Shown: in pieces, positions 46,641 to 58,440 of the stretch
How the letters are laid out: each line of letters starts with the position of its first letter
How positions within the stretch are numbered: position 1 is the first letter of the stretch
DNA from: Bathymodiolus brooksi
Taxonomy: Eukaryota; Mollusca; Bivalvia; Mytilida; Modiolidae
Length of the DNA stretch: 64,000 nt
Direction of reading: 5' to 3'
Assembly: GCA_963680875.1 (NCBI GenBank)
Contig: OY804589.1
Span: forward strand, 20,108,413-20,172,412
Translations under genes and position numbers: made by a program
Notes under the pieces: generated by a model
What the model saw: only the letters and a program-made list of their open reading frames with translations
What the model was told of the DNA's origin: nothing
The model's database searches: none

Positions 46641-48840
46641 TCATGTTTCCGGTGTACATTGTAGGCGTCTAACATATAGACTGTAACATAGTTCTATGGA
46701 CAGCTCCTCTATTCTGTCCATTACACTAGCACTTTCCATAAATGTTTCTGAATAATTCCTACAGTCAATTATCAGAGTTGTGATTCTTTCCTCATTATTA
46801 AAGATTCTCAACCCAGTTCCATCTTCTGAATCGTTTATGACCTCATTGCTTAACCGACGAAAAGGTTCCTGTCTAGATCCATCGAGCAGGGGACATTTCA
46901 ACAGAAAGTGTATTATATCCTCATCTTCCAATTTCCACATTGGACATATACTAGAAATATCGAATTTATTGAATCTATGCCTATCCTTTTGCAAAGCGAG
47001 CGTTCCTGTTATAATTCTGGCTTTTATTATCGATTTCCTCACCGCAATTCTTGTTTTCGATTTCATCTTCCATAAGGGGTGGCTTATCCCAACTTCTAGA
47101 TGTTTTATGGCCAAATATTTTAAAGTAGTCTTGACAGTGGCATCATTCTGGAGTCTTTTCAACCATAATTTGTCAACCTAATTTCTTACAAGTTTTCTCC
47201 AGCTGATTTTCGATGGTAAATTTGCTCGTAGGTCTGTTATAGATGGTACATCAAACAGTATAAGTATATCTCGGATGCTACAAAAGAAACTGTCCTCATT
47301 GTCATAGCTTACACTGATCTGTCTATTAATGATCTCTTTAATTTTTGAATTATCACTCGCAAGCATGGAGCTTAGTAGACTCAATTTTCTCTTGTGAAGT
47401 TCTGTCTCTATTGGTATTGTACCCACCAGTAAGTATATAGCTGCCGTTGCTATTCTTTGGGGTAACGATTGTAAATAACGCATTGATTTTCTATGGAATG
47501 TTTCTATATTTTCTACATGTTTCTTTGTCAGTGGTAAGACTTCTAGTCCGTATATTAATCTTGGCAGTACGTATGTGTGGTATATTTTGTAGGAGGTTAC
47601 AGCATCCATACCGTTCGTGCCATGGAAACCAGATCCCATTAGGGCATATGTTGTGCCTCTTGCGTTTTCTAATCTGGCGTCAATGTTCTTGCTACATTAA
47701 TTTTTCTCTGATCTTATTATTCCTTAGTGTATTGCATCTTCTTTTGTTGTTATCTCATTGCCATCTAGATACCATTTATATTCATCATTTGTTGTAAAGT
47801 ATTGCATAATTTTTGTTTTCATTGGATGAATCCTATAATGATGTTGCTTTGCGTATTTTCCTATAACATTTAACATGAATTGTAGATTGTCCTTGCTCGA
47901 CTACATGAATGCAATGTCATCTGCACAGGTCGGTGTACCGATATAGATATCTCCAAGCTGAAATCCCAGACACTGACTTTCCAGTTCTAGCAACAAGTCT
48001 TGTAAAAAGATTTTATATAAATGTGTGGATAGGATTCCTCCCTGCCTTACACTTTGTAAGATGGCAAAGCTTTCACTTAGTTCACCTGCCCATTTAACTT
48101 TACTAGTGAGGCCACTGTAGAGGTCTTTTATAATGAGCCATAATGTGGGATGAATAGATTGTTCAATTAACTTGTTTAGCAGTATCTAATGTTGGACCAG
48201 ATCAAAAGCAGATTGGACATCCAATATTCCTATATTTATGGCTTTTGAGTTTTTTATCTTTTCACATTTTGCCTCCGAGATTAACAAGCTTACCATAATA
48301 GAATTTAGGCCTTCAGTGAAGCCAAATTGCCAGTCTGTCATGTTGTTCAGTTTTAGCTTTCTCAGCATACTATATTCAAATGTTTTGTCTATTATTGGTG
48401 TAACAGTGATGCCTCGGTAACTTGTACACAGAGTTGCGTCTTTTTCTTTTTTAAGCACTGGAGTTGAAATTCCTGTTTTAAAAGAAGTTGGTGCTTTTCT
48501 TATCTCCAGGATTTTGTTGAAGGTTTTTGTGAGAAAGGAGGACATTAATTTCTTGCTGTTCTTAAGATGTTCTGCACTAATTCCATATCCATCACTGTTT
48601 TTGTTTGTTCTGCACTTCTTCTTCAGTGAAGGGTTCTGTGGCATAGTGTAATTTCTCAAGTTCTTCTTCTAGTAGCGATTGTCTCATATTGCATAGATTG
48701 ACATATGTGTTGTCAAAACGTTCTTCTTTGGGGATGCTCAGATCCTCGTAATAATTTGCAAATGCTATTCGTAACAAGGGTACGGTTAACAGCTTGCATT
48801 GGGTTTCATACTTTTCAAGAAGTTTGATCAGCTGCATTTA
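46641..48840 (-). pseudogene. Decayed non-LTR retrotransposon reverse transcriptase
   Basis: Nearly one continuous minus-strand frame, broken by about five stops and one frameshift near 48595. In order it has ISAEHLKN, YRGITVTPIIDK, DVQSAFDLV (first catalytic Asp), VRQGGILSTHLY, GTPTCADDIAF (catalytic Asp pair at about 47915-47920), a C-terminal part with YVLPRLIYGLEVLP, and a cysteine-rich CPMWKLEDEDIIHFLLKC segment. The last is the zinc-like C-terminal motif seen in several LINE clades. The N-terminal endonuclease is missing. It lies in copy A between two TSP1 exons and has no counterpart in copy B. It differs in family from the LINE at 3796. I leave the clade open. Confidence 0.82.
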
Positions 48841-49578
48841 CTTCCAGTGAATTGTGATTAATAAATAGTATTTTTCGTGAAGCGTGATGAGATCCCTTCA
48901 CCCACTAATCTTTGTGTGTCAGTTAATGTTGATAAATAGACAACACCGGAAACACGGAAGTGACTTCCACCAATGGCACCGGTAAATAAATTGTTGCACG
49001 AGACCCTACTGATATGGGTTATCAGTCTGGGCGTGATGTTATAGGGAGCTTATTTCCACTCGTTACACATATGCAAACATTATGTATAAATGCTACGTAT
49101 ATATAAAAAAAAGTATTGGATACACAATAAATTGAGATTATATACAAAAGTACAACATACTACTAACCAAATATCTAGTCAAAACTATTGAGTATTTAGT
49201 AGATTTCATGTCAAAACAGGATAAAAAATTATTTTTGTTTCTCTCGAATTATGAGTTGACCAAACAATTTACACATTTTCGTATGAAATGAGTATTATGT
49301 ACTCCCTTGACTTTCTTCTATTGTGACTTTTATGATGATTTAAAAAAAAACATACGTTAGACCAAGGATTTGTATTACTATATAAATCCTTGGTTAGACC
49401 AATTCATAAAGAGTGCAAATGGTATTTGGGACATTTTCTTTTCGACCTTGTGATTTTTCAACGTGATTATTATATCTTAATATCACCTATTGATGTGAAC
49501 ACCTAATTTTCGAAACACTGGGATAATATGCGTCCTTGTCATAAATTAATTATGTAAGATAACATATTATCGAAATAC
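48841..49578 (-). other. Intron sequence, copy A, nothing recognised
   Basis: AT-rich. AAATCCTTGG occurs in direct or inverted orientation near 49350-49395 (CCAAGGATTTGTATTAC and TATAAATCCTTGGTTAG), forming a short imperfect palindrome. No gene seen. Confidence 0.35.
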
Positions 49579-49644
49579 CTGTGCATAAGATAGCTGTAGA
49601 GCATGATACCGTTTCATAGTCCAATCCTGGGCAAGGAGAACCGC
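49579..49644 (-). pseudogene. Truncated TSP1 exon relic, copy A
   Basis: The last 66 bp of a TSP1 exon (CGSPCPGLDYETVSCS then AILCTG) with a donor at 49577-49578. The upstream part of the exon and its acceptor are missing: after CCGC (49641-49644) the sequence jumps to what in copy B is the intron 33 bp beyond the exon (CTGTAAAAAACTATTAATGG, about 707). A deletion of about 140 bp explains this. The exon cannot be spliced in normally. It is the counterpart of 501-674. Confidence 0.82.
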
Positions 49645-49760
49645 AAACTGCAAAAACTATTAATGGAGCAAAGTTACTAATGGTCTTTCTAGTTAAAGCA
49701 CAATGTTTATATTTGCAATAAAATATCAAAGATATCTGCTATATATCGGTTTGGCTTAGT

Positions 49761-50012
49761 TTGATTTATGGTGTTCAACGCCACTTTCAACAATATTTTA
49801 GGCATATCGTCACGGCAAGTTTTATTGGTGGAGTACTCGGAGAAAACGACCGACCTGTCGCTGGTTACTGACAAACTTTATCGCATAAAGTTGTATCGAG
49901 TACACCTTACTATGAACGGGCTTCGAACTCACAACGTCAGTGGTGATAGGCACTGTTTGCACAGGTAGTTGTTTATCTAACTATCAGACAATCACGAACA
50001 CGACGGCCCCTG
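49761..50012 (-). mobile_element. tRNA-derived SINE (minus strand), copy A
   Basis: Same insertion as at 808-1052, with the same body and tRNA-like head. Confidence 0.7.
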
Positions 50013-50346
50013 TTAAATACCGAATGTCAATTTATTCCATGTAATATTGTAATATAGCATCCTACATTATAATAATAAAAACGTAGATATGAAATTCAAT
50101 ACGCACTAGACGTTTCTGCAATAATCTCCATTATGTACGCTCAAAGTCAAAAGATTGGAAAACCAAATAAAAAAAAATCTTATGGAGTAAGAACACAATA
50201 AGGGCATAAACAGGATAGACAAAATCGGGCTATGGTCACATATGCCCGAGGGATGAGAACAATAGTCTTAATAATAATTACATTATTTAGCAACTGTAAA
50301 ATTTCAATTATAAGTATATCTAATAAACGATAACAGTGTCGTAACA

Positions 50347-50625
50347 ATGGCTACTGGGTAGATGATACCTCTGGAGACTAATAGTCCCCCTACAGAGGTA
50401 TCAATCTAATGCTAGTAACACTGACTACTGGGTAGATGATACCTCCGGAGACTAATAGTCCACCAGCAGAGGTATCAACCTAGTGATAGTAAGACTGACT
50501 ACTGGGTAGATGATACCTCCGGAGACTAATAGTCCACCTGCAGAGGTATCAACCTAGTGATAGTAACACTGACTACTGTGTAGATGATACCTCCGGAGAC
50601 TAATAATCCACCAACAAAGGTATCA
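50347..50625. repeat. 74-bp minisatellite array, about 4 copies
   Basis: Same unit as 1391-3530. It lies in the copy A intron between the TSP1 relic and Ig exon 3, flanked by the same left sequence (50013-50346). Confidence 0.9.
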
Positions 50626-51314
50626 ATGTGATAGTCTGTATTTTAATCATTTAATAAGTTTTGTATTTCTAGTATTTTTCAGTATTGTCATTGGTAATAA
50701 TTTAAACAGAATTATTTAATTACTTTCTTTTATTGCAGGTTAATTACAAAGTGTAATTAAGTATTTTGATATTATTTTGATTAATTGATTTTACTATAGA
50801 CCTGTTTGACGGACATGACATAATCACGGACTGGTTCTACTATATTTAACTCTAATCATTTCTACCCATGGTTCGTTGATATGATATATGAAATATTGTG
50901 TCTATGTAAATAAAAGTAGAAGAAACCCTCAGTAATTGGTTATTATTATTTGGAGGAAATGTAATAATACTACATCAACCTAGTGATAGTAATAAAAACG
51001 TAGATATCAAGTTTAGTGTACATAACCTTTATCATTATTTAGACAAAATAATATGCTTAAATTAAAATTAATAAAATGTTACAAATATCTGTAAAATATC
51101 TGTTTTCAATGTATTCCATATACTATAACAACATAGCAACATTGCAATAAGTTCTGTTTTTCATAACCGCTATGCTCGTGGATGGACATGATGATTAGTT
51201 GGTGCTAGGTCAATTTTAAGTATAAAGAATGCTTTTCAAATCTACAAAGTATACATATACAATTATACAAATATAGCATCGTGGTTAGTAAGTAATAGAC
51301 TATCGATATTACCT
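50626..51314. other. Copy-A-specific insertion and right flank of the 74-bp array
   Basis: From about 50626 to 50950 the sequence is not in the other two copies of the unit; 50951 onward (GGAGGAAATGTAATAATACT) again matches 3512 and 9540. The inserted part is AT-rich with no recognised ends. Confidence 0.45.
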
Positions 51315-51322
51315 GTTTTCAT

Positions 51323-53725
51323 CACATGCGCATGGGACATGGATTTCGTTTCCTCCTCCCCCTTTTCTCTACTACCCCCCTTTTTTCAAAATTTTCATAT
51401 AAATCATTCCTTTTTCAAAATTTTCATAATCATTCGTTTTTTTCTTCATTTGACAATATCAGTAGACGTCATACATCATGAATAATACGTGTATTCTGTG
51501 TCCACAGTTTTTCAACTGATAGAGTATAAGATTTCGTTTCCTCCTCCCCCCTTTTCTCTACTACCCCCCCTTTTTCAAAATTTTCATATAAATCATTCCT
51601 TTTTCAAAATTTTCATAATCGTTCGTTTTTTCTTCATTTGACAATATCAGTAGACGTCATACATCATGAATAATTCGTGTATTCTGTGTCCACAGTTTTT
51701 CGACTGACACAGTATAAGATAGAAGGGAAGCAACTCCATATTCATATTTCGCGCCATATCGCTCACCTCGGTTGGGAAACCCCCGTGTTTTTTATCCTTT
51801 TTACCTTGTCTACATATGGCACTGTCGTATCAAACTGTTTCTAAGACACTTACCTAATTGCCCATGTTCGAATTTCAGTCTGTACGTCGATTTTTTCCAA
51901 GAAATCTCGCCAAGAATAGCGAGGCAGGTTCGTTTTTAAGTAAAACTACATCATTTGAGACGGAATTGCAAGAACGGGAACCCTGGTATTTTTACGAATG
52001 GATTACCTGCAATGAAAAACCCAGATGCGTTCCGAATATTTTTCCCATAATGTTTTGGCGGGAAATATAAACCGCTGAAAAAAACATAACAGCAGACGGA
52101 TTATTTCGTAAAAATGGCACAACGACCATCTGAATATGGAAACATTGAAATAATTTGATGGTAGATAACTGTTCAAAAAGAAATTCAAACTGAGAAATAG
52201 ATGATTGAATGGTTAGAACTGAAGTCAAAATTTCAATGAAAAAGAAATATTCAGCTTGCCTCTACTTCAAATTATTAAAATCATACTCAAACAAATACAT
52301 ATACATTGTACAACTAAAAAAATAAATAAATAAATAAATAAATAAAAAAAAACAAAGGAAGAAGAAGCTGAGAACAGCTATTGAATGGGACTATGGCATT
52401 TTACCCCCTTCCTCAATAAAAGGGCTCCCAACTGACAAAAATGTTTAAGGGAGCCGGAGAGACCATTTAACTAAGGGGGCTATTTCTTTTTCATTTCATG
52501 TCACTGTTTTTATAAAACAATAATATGTCTTACAGGGGTAAAAAATAAATAACTTGTGTAACTCCACTTTTCAGCAGTGACAGAAATCAGTGTTGAAATC
52601 CAGAAAAAAAATCCTATTTTACCGTATAAGTGGTTATTTTGGTGGGTATTTAATTTTCGCTTTCTTCGCGAGGATGTTAAATGCGCGAAAAAAGTTCACG
52701 AATTATTATTTCACGTTCAAATAGTTAAACAAGTTATTTAATTTTTACCCCTGAAAAAGAAATAGTCCCCTTAGTTAAATGGTCCCTCCGGCTCCCTTAC
52801 ATATTTTTATCAGTTGGGAGCCCTTTTATTGAAGAAGAGGGTAAAAAGCCATAGTCCCATTCAATAGCTGTTCCCAGCTTCTTCTTCCCTTGTTTTGTTT
52901 TTTATTTATTTATTTATTTATTTTTTAGTTGTATATGTATTTGTTTGGGTATGATTTTAATAATTTGAAGTAGAGGCAAGCTGAATATTTCTTTTTCATT
53001 GAAATTTTGACTTCAGTTCTAACCATTCAATCATCTATTTCTCAGTTTGAATTTCTTTTTGAACAGTTATCTACCATCAAATTATTTTAATGTTTCCATA
53101 TTCAGATGGTCGTTGTGCCATTTTTACGAAATAATCCGTCTGCTGTTATGTTTTTTCAGCGGTTTATATTTCCCGCCAAAACATTATGGGGAAAATATTC
53201 GGAACGCATCTGGGTTTTTCATTGCAGGTAATCCATTCGTAAAAATTCCAGGGTTCCCGTTCTTGCACTTCCGTCTCAAATGATGTAGTTTGACATAAAA
53301 ACGAAGCTGCCTCGCTATTCTTGGCGAGATTTCTTGGAAAAGATCGACGTACAGACTGAAATTCGAACATGGGCAATTAGGTAAGTGTCTTAGAAACAGT
53401 TTGATACGACAGTGCCATATGTAGACAAGGTAAAAAGTGTAAAAAAAGCACGGGGGTTTCCCAACCGAGGTGAGCGATATGGCGCGAAATATGAAAATGG
53501 AGTTGCTTACCTTCTAGCTTATACTGTATCAATCGAAAAACTGTGGACACAGAATACACGTATTATTCATGATGTATGACGTCTACTGATATTGTCAAAT
53601 GAAGAAAAAACGAATGATTATGTAAATTTGGAAAAAGGAATGATTTATATGAAATTTTGAAAAAAGGGGGGGTAGTAGAGAAAAGGGGGGAGGAGGAAAC
53701 GAAATCCATGCCCCATGCGCCTGTG
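51323..53725. mobile_element. 2.4-kb foldback transposon with 8-bp target duplication
   Basis: The element is a giant inverted repeat. The left arm (51323 to about 52553) starts CACATGCGCATGGGACATGG. The right arm (about 52732 to 53725) ends in the reverse complement of CACAGGCGCATGGGGCATGG. About 175 bp separate the arms. Flanking it are GTTTTCAT (51315-51322) and GTTTTTAT (53726-53733), an 8-bp target duplication with one mismatch. Copy B has the empty site CCTGTTTTTATGGTG near 9871-9885. An 8-bp duplication and CA-starting ends fit hAT-like elements. It has no transposase, so it is non-autonomous. Mirror-image open frames (51858-52070 plus, 53164-53376 minus) follow from the palindrome. 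Confidence 0.9.
51343..51718. repeat. 188-bp tandem duplication in the left foldback arm
   Basis: ATTTCGTTTCCTCCTCCCCC starts at 51343 and again at 51531, and the 188 bp between are repeated with few changes. The right arm has only one copy (about 53535-53708), so this arose after the element formed. Confidence 0.85.
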
Positions 53726-53743
53726 GTTTTTATGGTGAATTTA

Positions 53744-54196
53744 TTCGTATGAGGCAGACTTCATACAGTGGCTTCTCAAGAAAAACGAAAAGAAGCTAGC
53801 CCGATCATTTAATTTCACGTTCCGCTATATAGATTATGTCCTTTCACTAAATTATTCTAGGTTTGGTAATTTCGTTGATCGCATCTATCCCATTGAGCTT
53901 GAAATAAAGGATACCACAGATACAGATAGGACTGCTTCATACATTTACCTACACATCGAAATAGACAGTGAGGGGAGATTGAGAACGAAACATTACGACA
54001 AAGAGATGATTTCAATTTTACCATTGTGAACTTTCCATTTATATGTAGCAACATTCGAGCAGCACCTGCATATGGAGTATATATCTCTCAGTTGATACGA
54101 TATTCCAGAGCTTGTGATTCCTATCAGGATTTCCTTGATAGAGGGTTGCTTCTAACAAGGAAGCTACTGAACCAATGGTTCCTCTTCGTTAATTAA
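53744..54196 (+). pseudogene. Reverse transcriptase fragment of a YIDD-type retroelement, copy A
   Basis: Counterpart of 9884-10338. Here the motif survives as YIDYVLSLNYS, with the second catalytic Asp changed to Tyr, and a 1-bp loss near 54001 (GACAAAGAG against GACAAAAGAG) shifts the frame before DDFNFTIVNF. It ends at the same TAA. The foldback element sits about 10 bp upstream of its recognisable start. Confidence 0.75.
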
Positions 54197-54369
54197 AGTT
54201 TTATTTAAGAAGGGTATGTCGATAGAAGATGATATTATTGCCAATATTATATAGTCACCAAAAAACGCTTATGTCTATCTTTTATATAGAAAACGTTGTG
54301 TATTTTATTCATATTATATACTAGTACTTGAGCATAACTTTTGAAAACCTTATCCTGTGCAATCAATGC

Positions 54370-54560
54370 CTATCAACACTAAAGTAGTGAGTTCGAATCC
54401 CGTTCATGACGAGGTGTACTCGAAACAACATTATGTGATTAATTTGTAGGTGACTTGCGGTAGGTCGGTTGTTTTCTCCGGGCACTCCGATTTCCTCCAC
54501 CAATAAAACTAACCGCGACGATATAACTCAAATATTGTTGAAAGTGGCGTTAAAGACCAT
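54370..54560 (+). mobile_element. Bivalve-type SINE, 5'-truncated, copy A
   Basis: Same insertion as 10500-10705, with GAGTTCGAATCCC and the CCACCAATAAAACT ... TTGTTGAAAGTGGCGTT body. Confidence 0.75.
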
Positions 54561-54959
54561 AAACCAAACCTGAAATTCTTGAAGCTTGTTTTTCTAATAA
54601 CATTGGCTGAATTATTCATTGCAGATATTATATGTACTGTTTGGAACACGAAATGCATTGGAAAACTGTAATATTTTCCAGAAATAATAAATATATACTT
54701 GTAAGTTGTAAACTAACTATTCCCGTTGTATGTTATTCACACTTGGTGTATAACTTTAGAAAAATAAATATACAGACTATTGAAGCGGGGGTTGAAAACA
54801 AAATGGGACGATTTCCTAATGTATATACATATATATATGTATACCGAGCAAGAAAAGCTTAGCAACAAATATTTCAAATTTTATATTTTCAAAAATAATT
54901 TAGATTTCATTGCATAACAATAAATATATTTTCCTAACATACAATAACAACAATAAAGA

Positions 54960-56110
54960 TGAACATGAACGTACAAAAATCGTAATTCACAAACTTCCCG
55001 ATTTGCAATACGTGACACATGATGAATTCACACATAAATCCACAATGCCAGTATCTTGTTCATGCCCCGTTGGAAGCAATGGTAGCTCTACATCTTTTGT
55101 GCATGCCTCTCATGATTCGTTCGAACTTGTACTGCGGAATGGCGTCCCATTCAATGATGATCGCATTTTCCAATTCCTGCAAGGAGTTGAAGGTATGATG
55201 ATTCTCTCGAATTTGTCTGTTTACTTACTTAATCCTTGCTATGCGTCATGGGACATAGGGCAAGGAAATTTGTATGTTTAGCATGTCCAAAACATGGTCA
55301 ATAGGAGCCATATCAGGAGAACGACTCAGCCAGGGTAATGCATTAACATTGTTGGCCTGCAAAGCGTTTATGGAGAGACGAGCGGTGTGTGACCAAGCAG
55401 TGTCCTGCTAAAAGACAAAACGATTGTCCCTGTGCATGAACGGCATCACGACAGGACGTAAATGTCATCGCAGTAGCGCTGTGCATTCAGTGTTTGTCTT
55501 ATCACAATCAAGTTGGTCTTTCCTGCGCAATGCACTCCTCCCCACAACAGTAACTAACTGCCACTAAAGCGGTCAACTGGCATAACACAAGCCGCCACGA
55601 ACCGTTCACCAGGCCGTCTCCAGACACGAATGCGACCATCTGCAAACTTTGGTGTGAATCGAGATTCATCCGAAAAAAATACTGTCATCAGTTTCGGCGC
55701 AATTGCTGATTTGTCCATGCGTGTCGCAGTCTTTTGTGGTGGACAGTTAACTCCATACCTTTATGTGGTCGTCTTGATTTGAAACGACAAGCTTTAAGTT
55801 TATTGCGAACTGTTTCCGCGGATATGCGGACTCCAGTTGCTATCCGTACTCTGTCGACAATCCTTGTTGCTGGTAAGATGTCGTCCCAACCTGCTGTGAT
55901 CCTGATGTAACGTTCTTCTCTAGGAGTGAGACATTTTGGTCTACCGGATCTTGGCCCATCCTTTACTGTGCCAGTGGTACTGAAATGTTGTGCTAACCTC
56001 CATATGGTTGTACGGTGAACACCAAATGACACAGCAACGTCATTTACGTCATTCCGTCGGCCAACATACCGATGACGGTCATTGTGTGGAAGTCCTCTGC
56101 GGCGCCCCAT
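54960..56110 (-). pseudogene. Tc1/mariner-like transposase relic, copy A
   Basis: The N-terminal 140 residues are open from an ATG at 56110. VSFGVHRTTIWRLAQHF is the first helix-turn-helix, PRSGRPKCLT the GRPR-like hook, and the second helix-turn-helix includes SAETVRNKLK and KSRRPHKGM. After a stop at about 55688 the catalytic half continues with several stops and frameshifts (RMNLDSHQS.., VSYCCGEE.., then LQELENAIIIEWDAIPQYKF at the end). Same site as 11180-11895. N-terminal and C-terminal ends are fuller than in copy B, but the DDE core is more broken. Confidence 0.85.
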
Positions 56111-56705
56111 ACAACCTTTTGTTATAAGAAAACAGTTTTTGTTCTGTTTTGAGCCTTATTCAAGAACAAATTGTCGATGAAATAAACTTTCGGAAAGAAT
56201 AAACAGGTAAGACAAGTAAAAACCCCTACTGCACGTGCAGCTGATTTTCGGCGCGAAATGACTCAAGCAAAACGTTATTGTACCTGTTTTAAATGTCTTT
56301 GTATTGATTAGTCATATGATGTCTATAATATTTATAGACGCAAAATGTGAAAAAATAAAATTATATGCGGAAAAAAAATTGTTGCTAAGCTTTTTTTACT
56401 CAGTATATTATATGTACTGTGTGAAATTTATCCTGGTAATATTTTCAATATGCACACTACATGTTATTAACAATCGGGGTATACCTTTACAAAGTTTTAA
56501 TTTGCAGATTGCTGATGCTTTGTTGTGAGGAAAACATTTGATGACGTTTTACTCTTGTTGTATATTGCATGAAGTTTTTGAAACAAGAAATGCTCACTAT
56601 CACTGAATCATTTGTAAAAAAATCTATTTATACTTGTAGGATTTTCAATATTTATCCTCTATGTTATTCTCACAGATTTAGGATGAAAAAACATACTTAG
56701 GTTGA
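56111..56705. other. No gene recognised; shared with copy B
   Basis: Matches 11896-12529. Probably the outer part of the Tc1-like element and intron sequence. Confidence 0.4.
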
Positions 56706-56965
56706 TTGATTTGATTGACTGATTGATTTATTGTGCTTAACGCCAATTTTAAGCAATATTTCAGCTATATAAAGCCGGAGTACCCGGAGAGAACCATTTA
56801 CCATGGGCAATCAACTTGTAAGCTATATCACTTGCGGCTGCAAGTCGAGTGCACCTTTCTTGTAATTTACAAAGCCTTGCGCGAAACCACGACGTATTGG
56901 TGATAGGCTTGTATGAGTTGTTAGGTAATCCAACTGCCTAGCTTAAAGAGACACCCGTGCCCTCA
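56706..56965 (-). mobile_element. SINE with (CAAT)n-type tail, copy A
   Basis: Same insertion as 12530-12775, with tail ATTGATTGATTT and body AAGCAATATTTCAGCTATAT on the plus strand. Confidence 0.65.
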
Positions 56966-56984
56966 TACTTAGGAAGACTCTAGA

Positions 56985-57485
56985 AGGAAAAACATCTAAT
57001 ATTTTACTCATCTTACATATTTTATATATTTCTTTTAAAAAACTAAAATTGATGAAGCATGAAAGCTTAAATGAGAAAAAGTATATTGTTTGATTCACTT
57101 TATATATTACACGCATCAATTTGAAGAAAAAAAAATAGTCTTAATGTTTTTCTCTCCTAATAAAGTGTCTTTTTGTCGAGAAAAATCATTGCACATGAAC
57201 ATTTTCTTTACCTTCTCCTTTATGTGATCTAAGGTAAGGAAGATACACTTGCATCTTTGTGTGTGTGTTGTTTTATTTTTTACAAATTGAATATATTTAA
57301 TTTCTTGTTATTGTAATTACTGCGATCCACCCTAGTGTTTTACCTAGAAATGTCAAAAATTTCATAAATTTTCAAGCAAGGTTTACATGCAAACAACATA
57401 AGAAATCAATATTTCTCATTTCCATGGAAAATACTATGCATAAAGAATAATCTTAAAACAACAGTTGTCTAATGTATATTTTTTC
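56985..57485. other. Copy-A-specific sequence upstream of a retroelement fragment
   Basis: Homology to copy B stops near 56985 and resumes near 58180. This first part is AT-rich without a recognised feature; it may belong to the same insertion as the reverse transcriptase fragment. Confidence 0.4.
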
Positions 57486-57791
57486 TTAGACAACTTCAAT
57501 TTTAAAATAATAAATTTTCCAAATATGTGCAGCAATATACCAGCTTCTCCTGCATATGGTGTTTACATCTCGCAATTGATTCGCTATGCAAGGGCCAGTA
57601 GCAATTATTCTGATTTCCTGAAACGTCATCTTCATCTGAGAAAAAGGCTACTGGACCAGGACTATACAAAGATTCGCCTTATTCGATCTCTTAAAAAGTT
57701 TATATTCCGATACCAAGATCTTGTCGAAATATATTCCGTCTCTGCAGAGACGATGATTAACGATGCATTTTCACATAGTGACAATGTTTAA
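57486..57791 (+). pseudogene. C-terminal reverse transcriptase fragment, third copy
   Basis: Plus-strand open frame with DNFNFKIINFPNMCSNIP, PAYGVYISQLIRYARASS, then RKRLLDQDYTKIRLIRSLKK, LVEIYSVSAE and a TAA. It is the same family as 9884-10338 and 53744-54196 but a different branch. It keeps the true C-terminus, lost in those copies after RKLLNQ. The catalytic part is missing. The sequence to 58162 is the likely 3' end of the element. Confidence 0.75.
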
Positions 57792-58180
57792 AGATAAGGA
57801 AGTCAACAAAAATGTCCAAAATATTATTTTATCAATGTGTGACGTAACATTGTTTTTGACATTTGCTTCACTGGGTTCGGTACTGCTTTGACAACTATTT
57901 TACCTATTTTGTTCCAGTATTGTTATACATACTGTTAAAGTGACTGCGGAACCTTTGAGCCGTAATGAAAGCGGGAGGTTTGGCGCTTTAAAATCTGATT
58001 CAACCCACCATTTCTTTAGAAATGCCTGTACCAAGTCATGTTCATTATGTTTTTTACAGTTATCCGGTTGTTGACTGCTTTTGTCTGTTTATATGCTTAT
58101 CAGTTTTGACTTTCCCTTTGTAAGATTGTTCGGAGTTCGGTAATTTTGTTATTACCCTTCTTTATGAAGCTAAAGAAATT
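57792..58180 (+). mobile_element. 3' untranslated end of the YIDD-type retroelement
   Basis: The part at 58072-58162 is found again, reversed, as a stand-alone insert at 8094-8181. That repeated use marks it as the conserved 3' end of the family. The remainder is uncharacterised. Confidence 0.5.
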
Positions 58181-58264
58181 TTGTGTCCGATGTCTTATTC
58201 ATGTTATTGTCTCAGCCCAACACCGTCAATAAATTATGCACGGACCCTTTATCCTACAAATATT

Positions 58265-58440
58265 AAATGATGTAAATACTCTGATACTATGTGTCTTCGT
58301 ATCACCAGGTTATGTGATGAATTCATTATGTAGATATGGTGATAATATTGTCTCTGTGATACCTAAATTTTGTAAATACTGCGATATTATGTGCCTCTTT
58401 AATACCTGACCTGTGATTAAACAATAATGTAAATATTGTG
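58265..58440. repeat. Degenerate tandem repeat of about 57 bp, copy A
   Basis: Equivalent of 13007-13150, with GTGATAATATTGTCTCTGTG and similar units. Confidence 0.5.

Noticed and set aside
46780..47181. 133-residue plus-strand open frame, and those at 47447-47797 and 47909-48097
   Set aside because: Antisense to the decayed LINE at 46641-48840.
51858..53376. Mirror-image 70-residue open frames beginning MPMFEFQSVRR
   Set aside because: They lie in the two arms of the foldback element, so their agreement comes from the inverted repeat, not from coding constraint.
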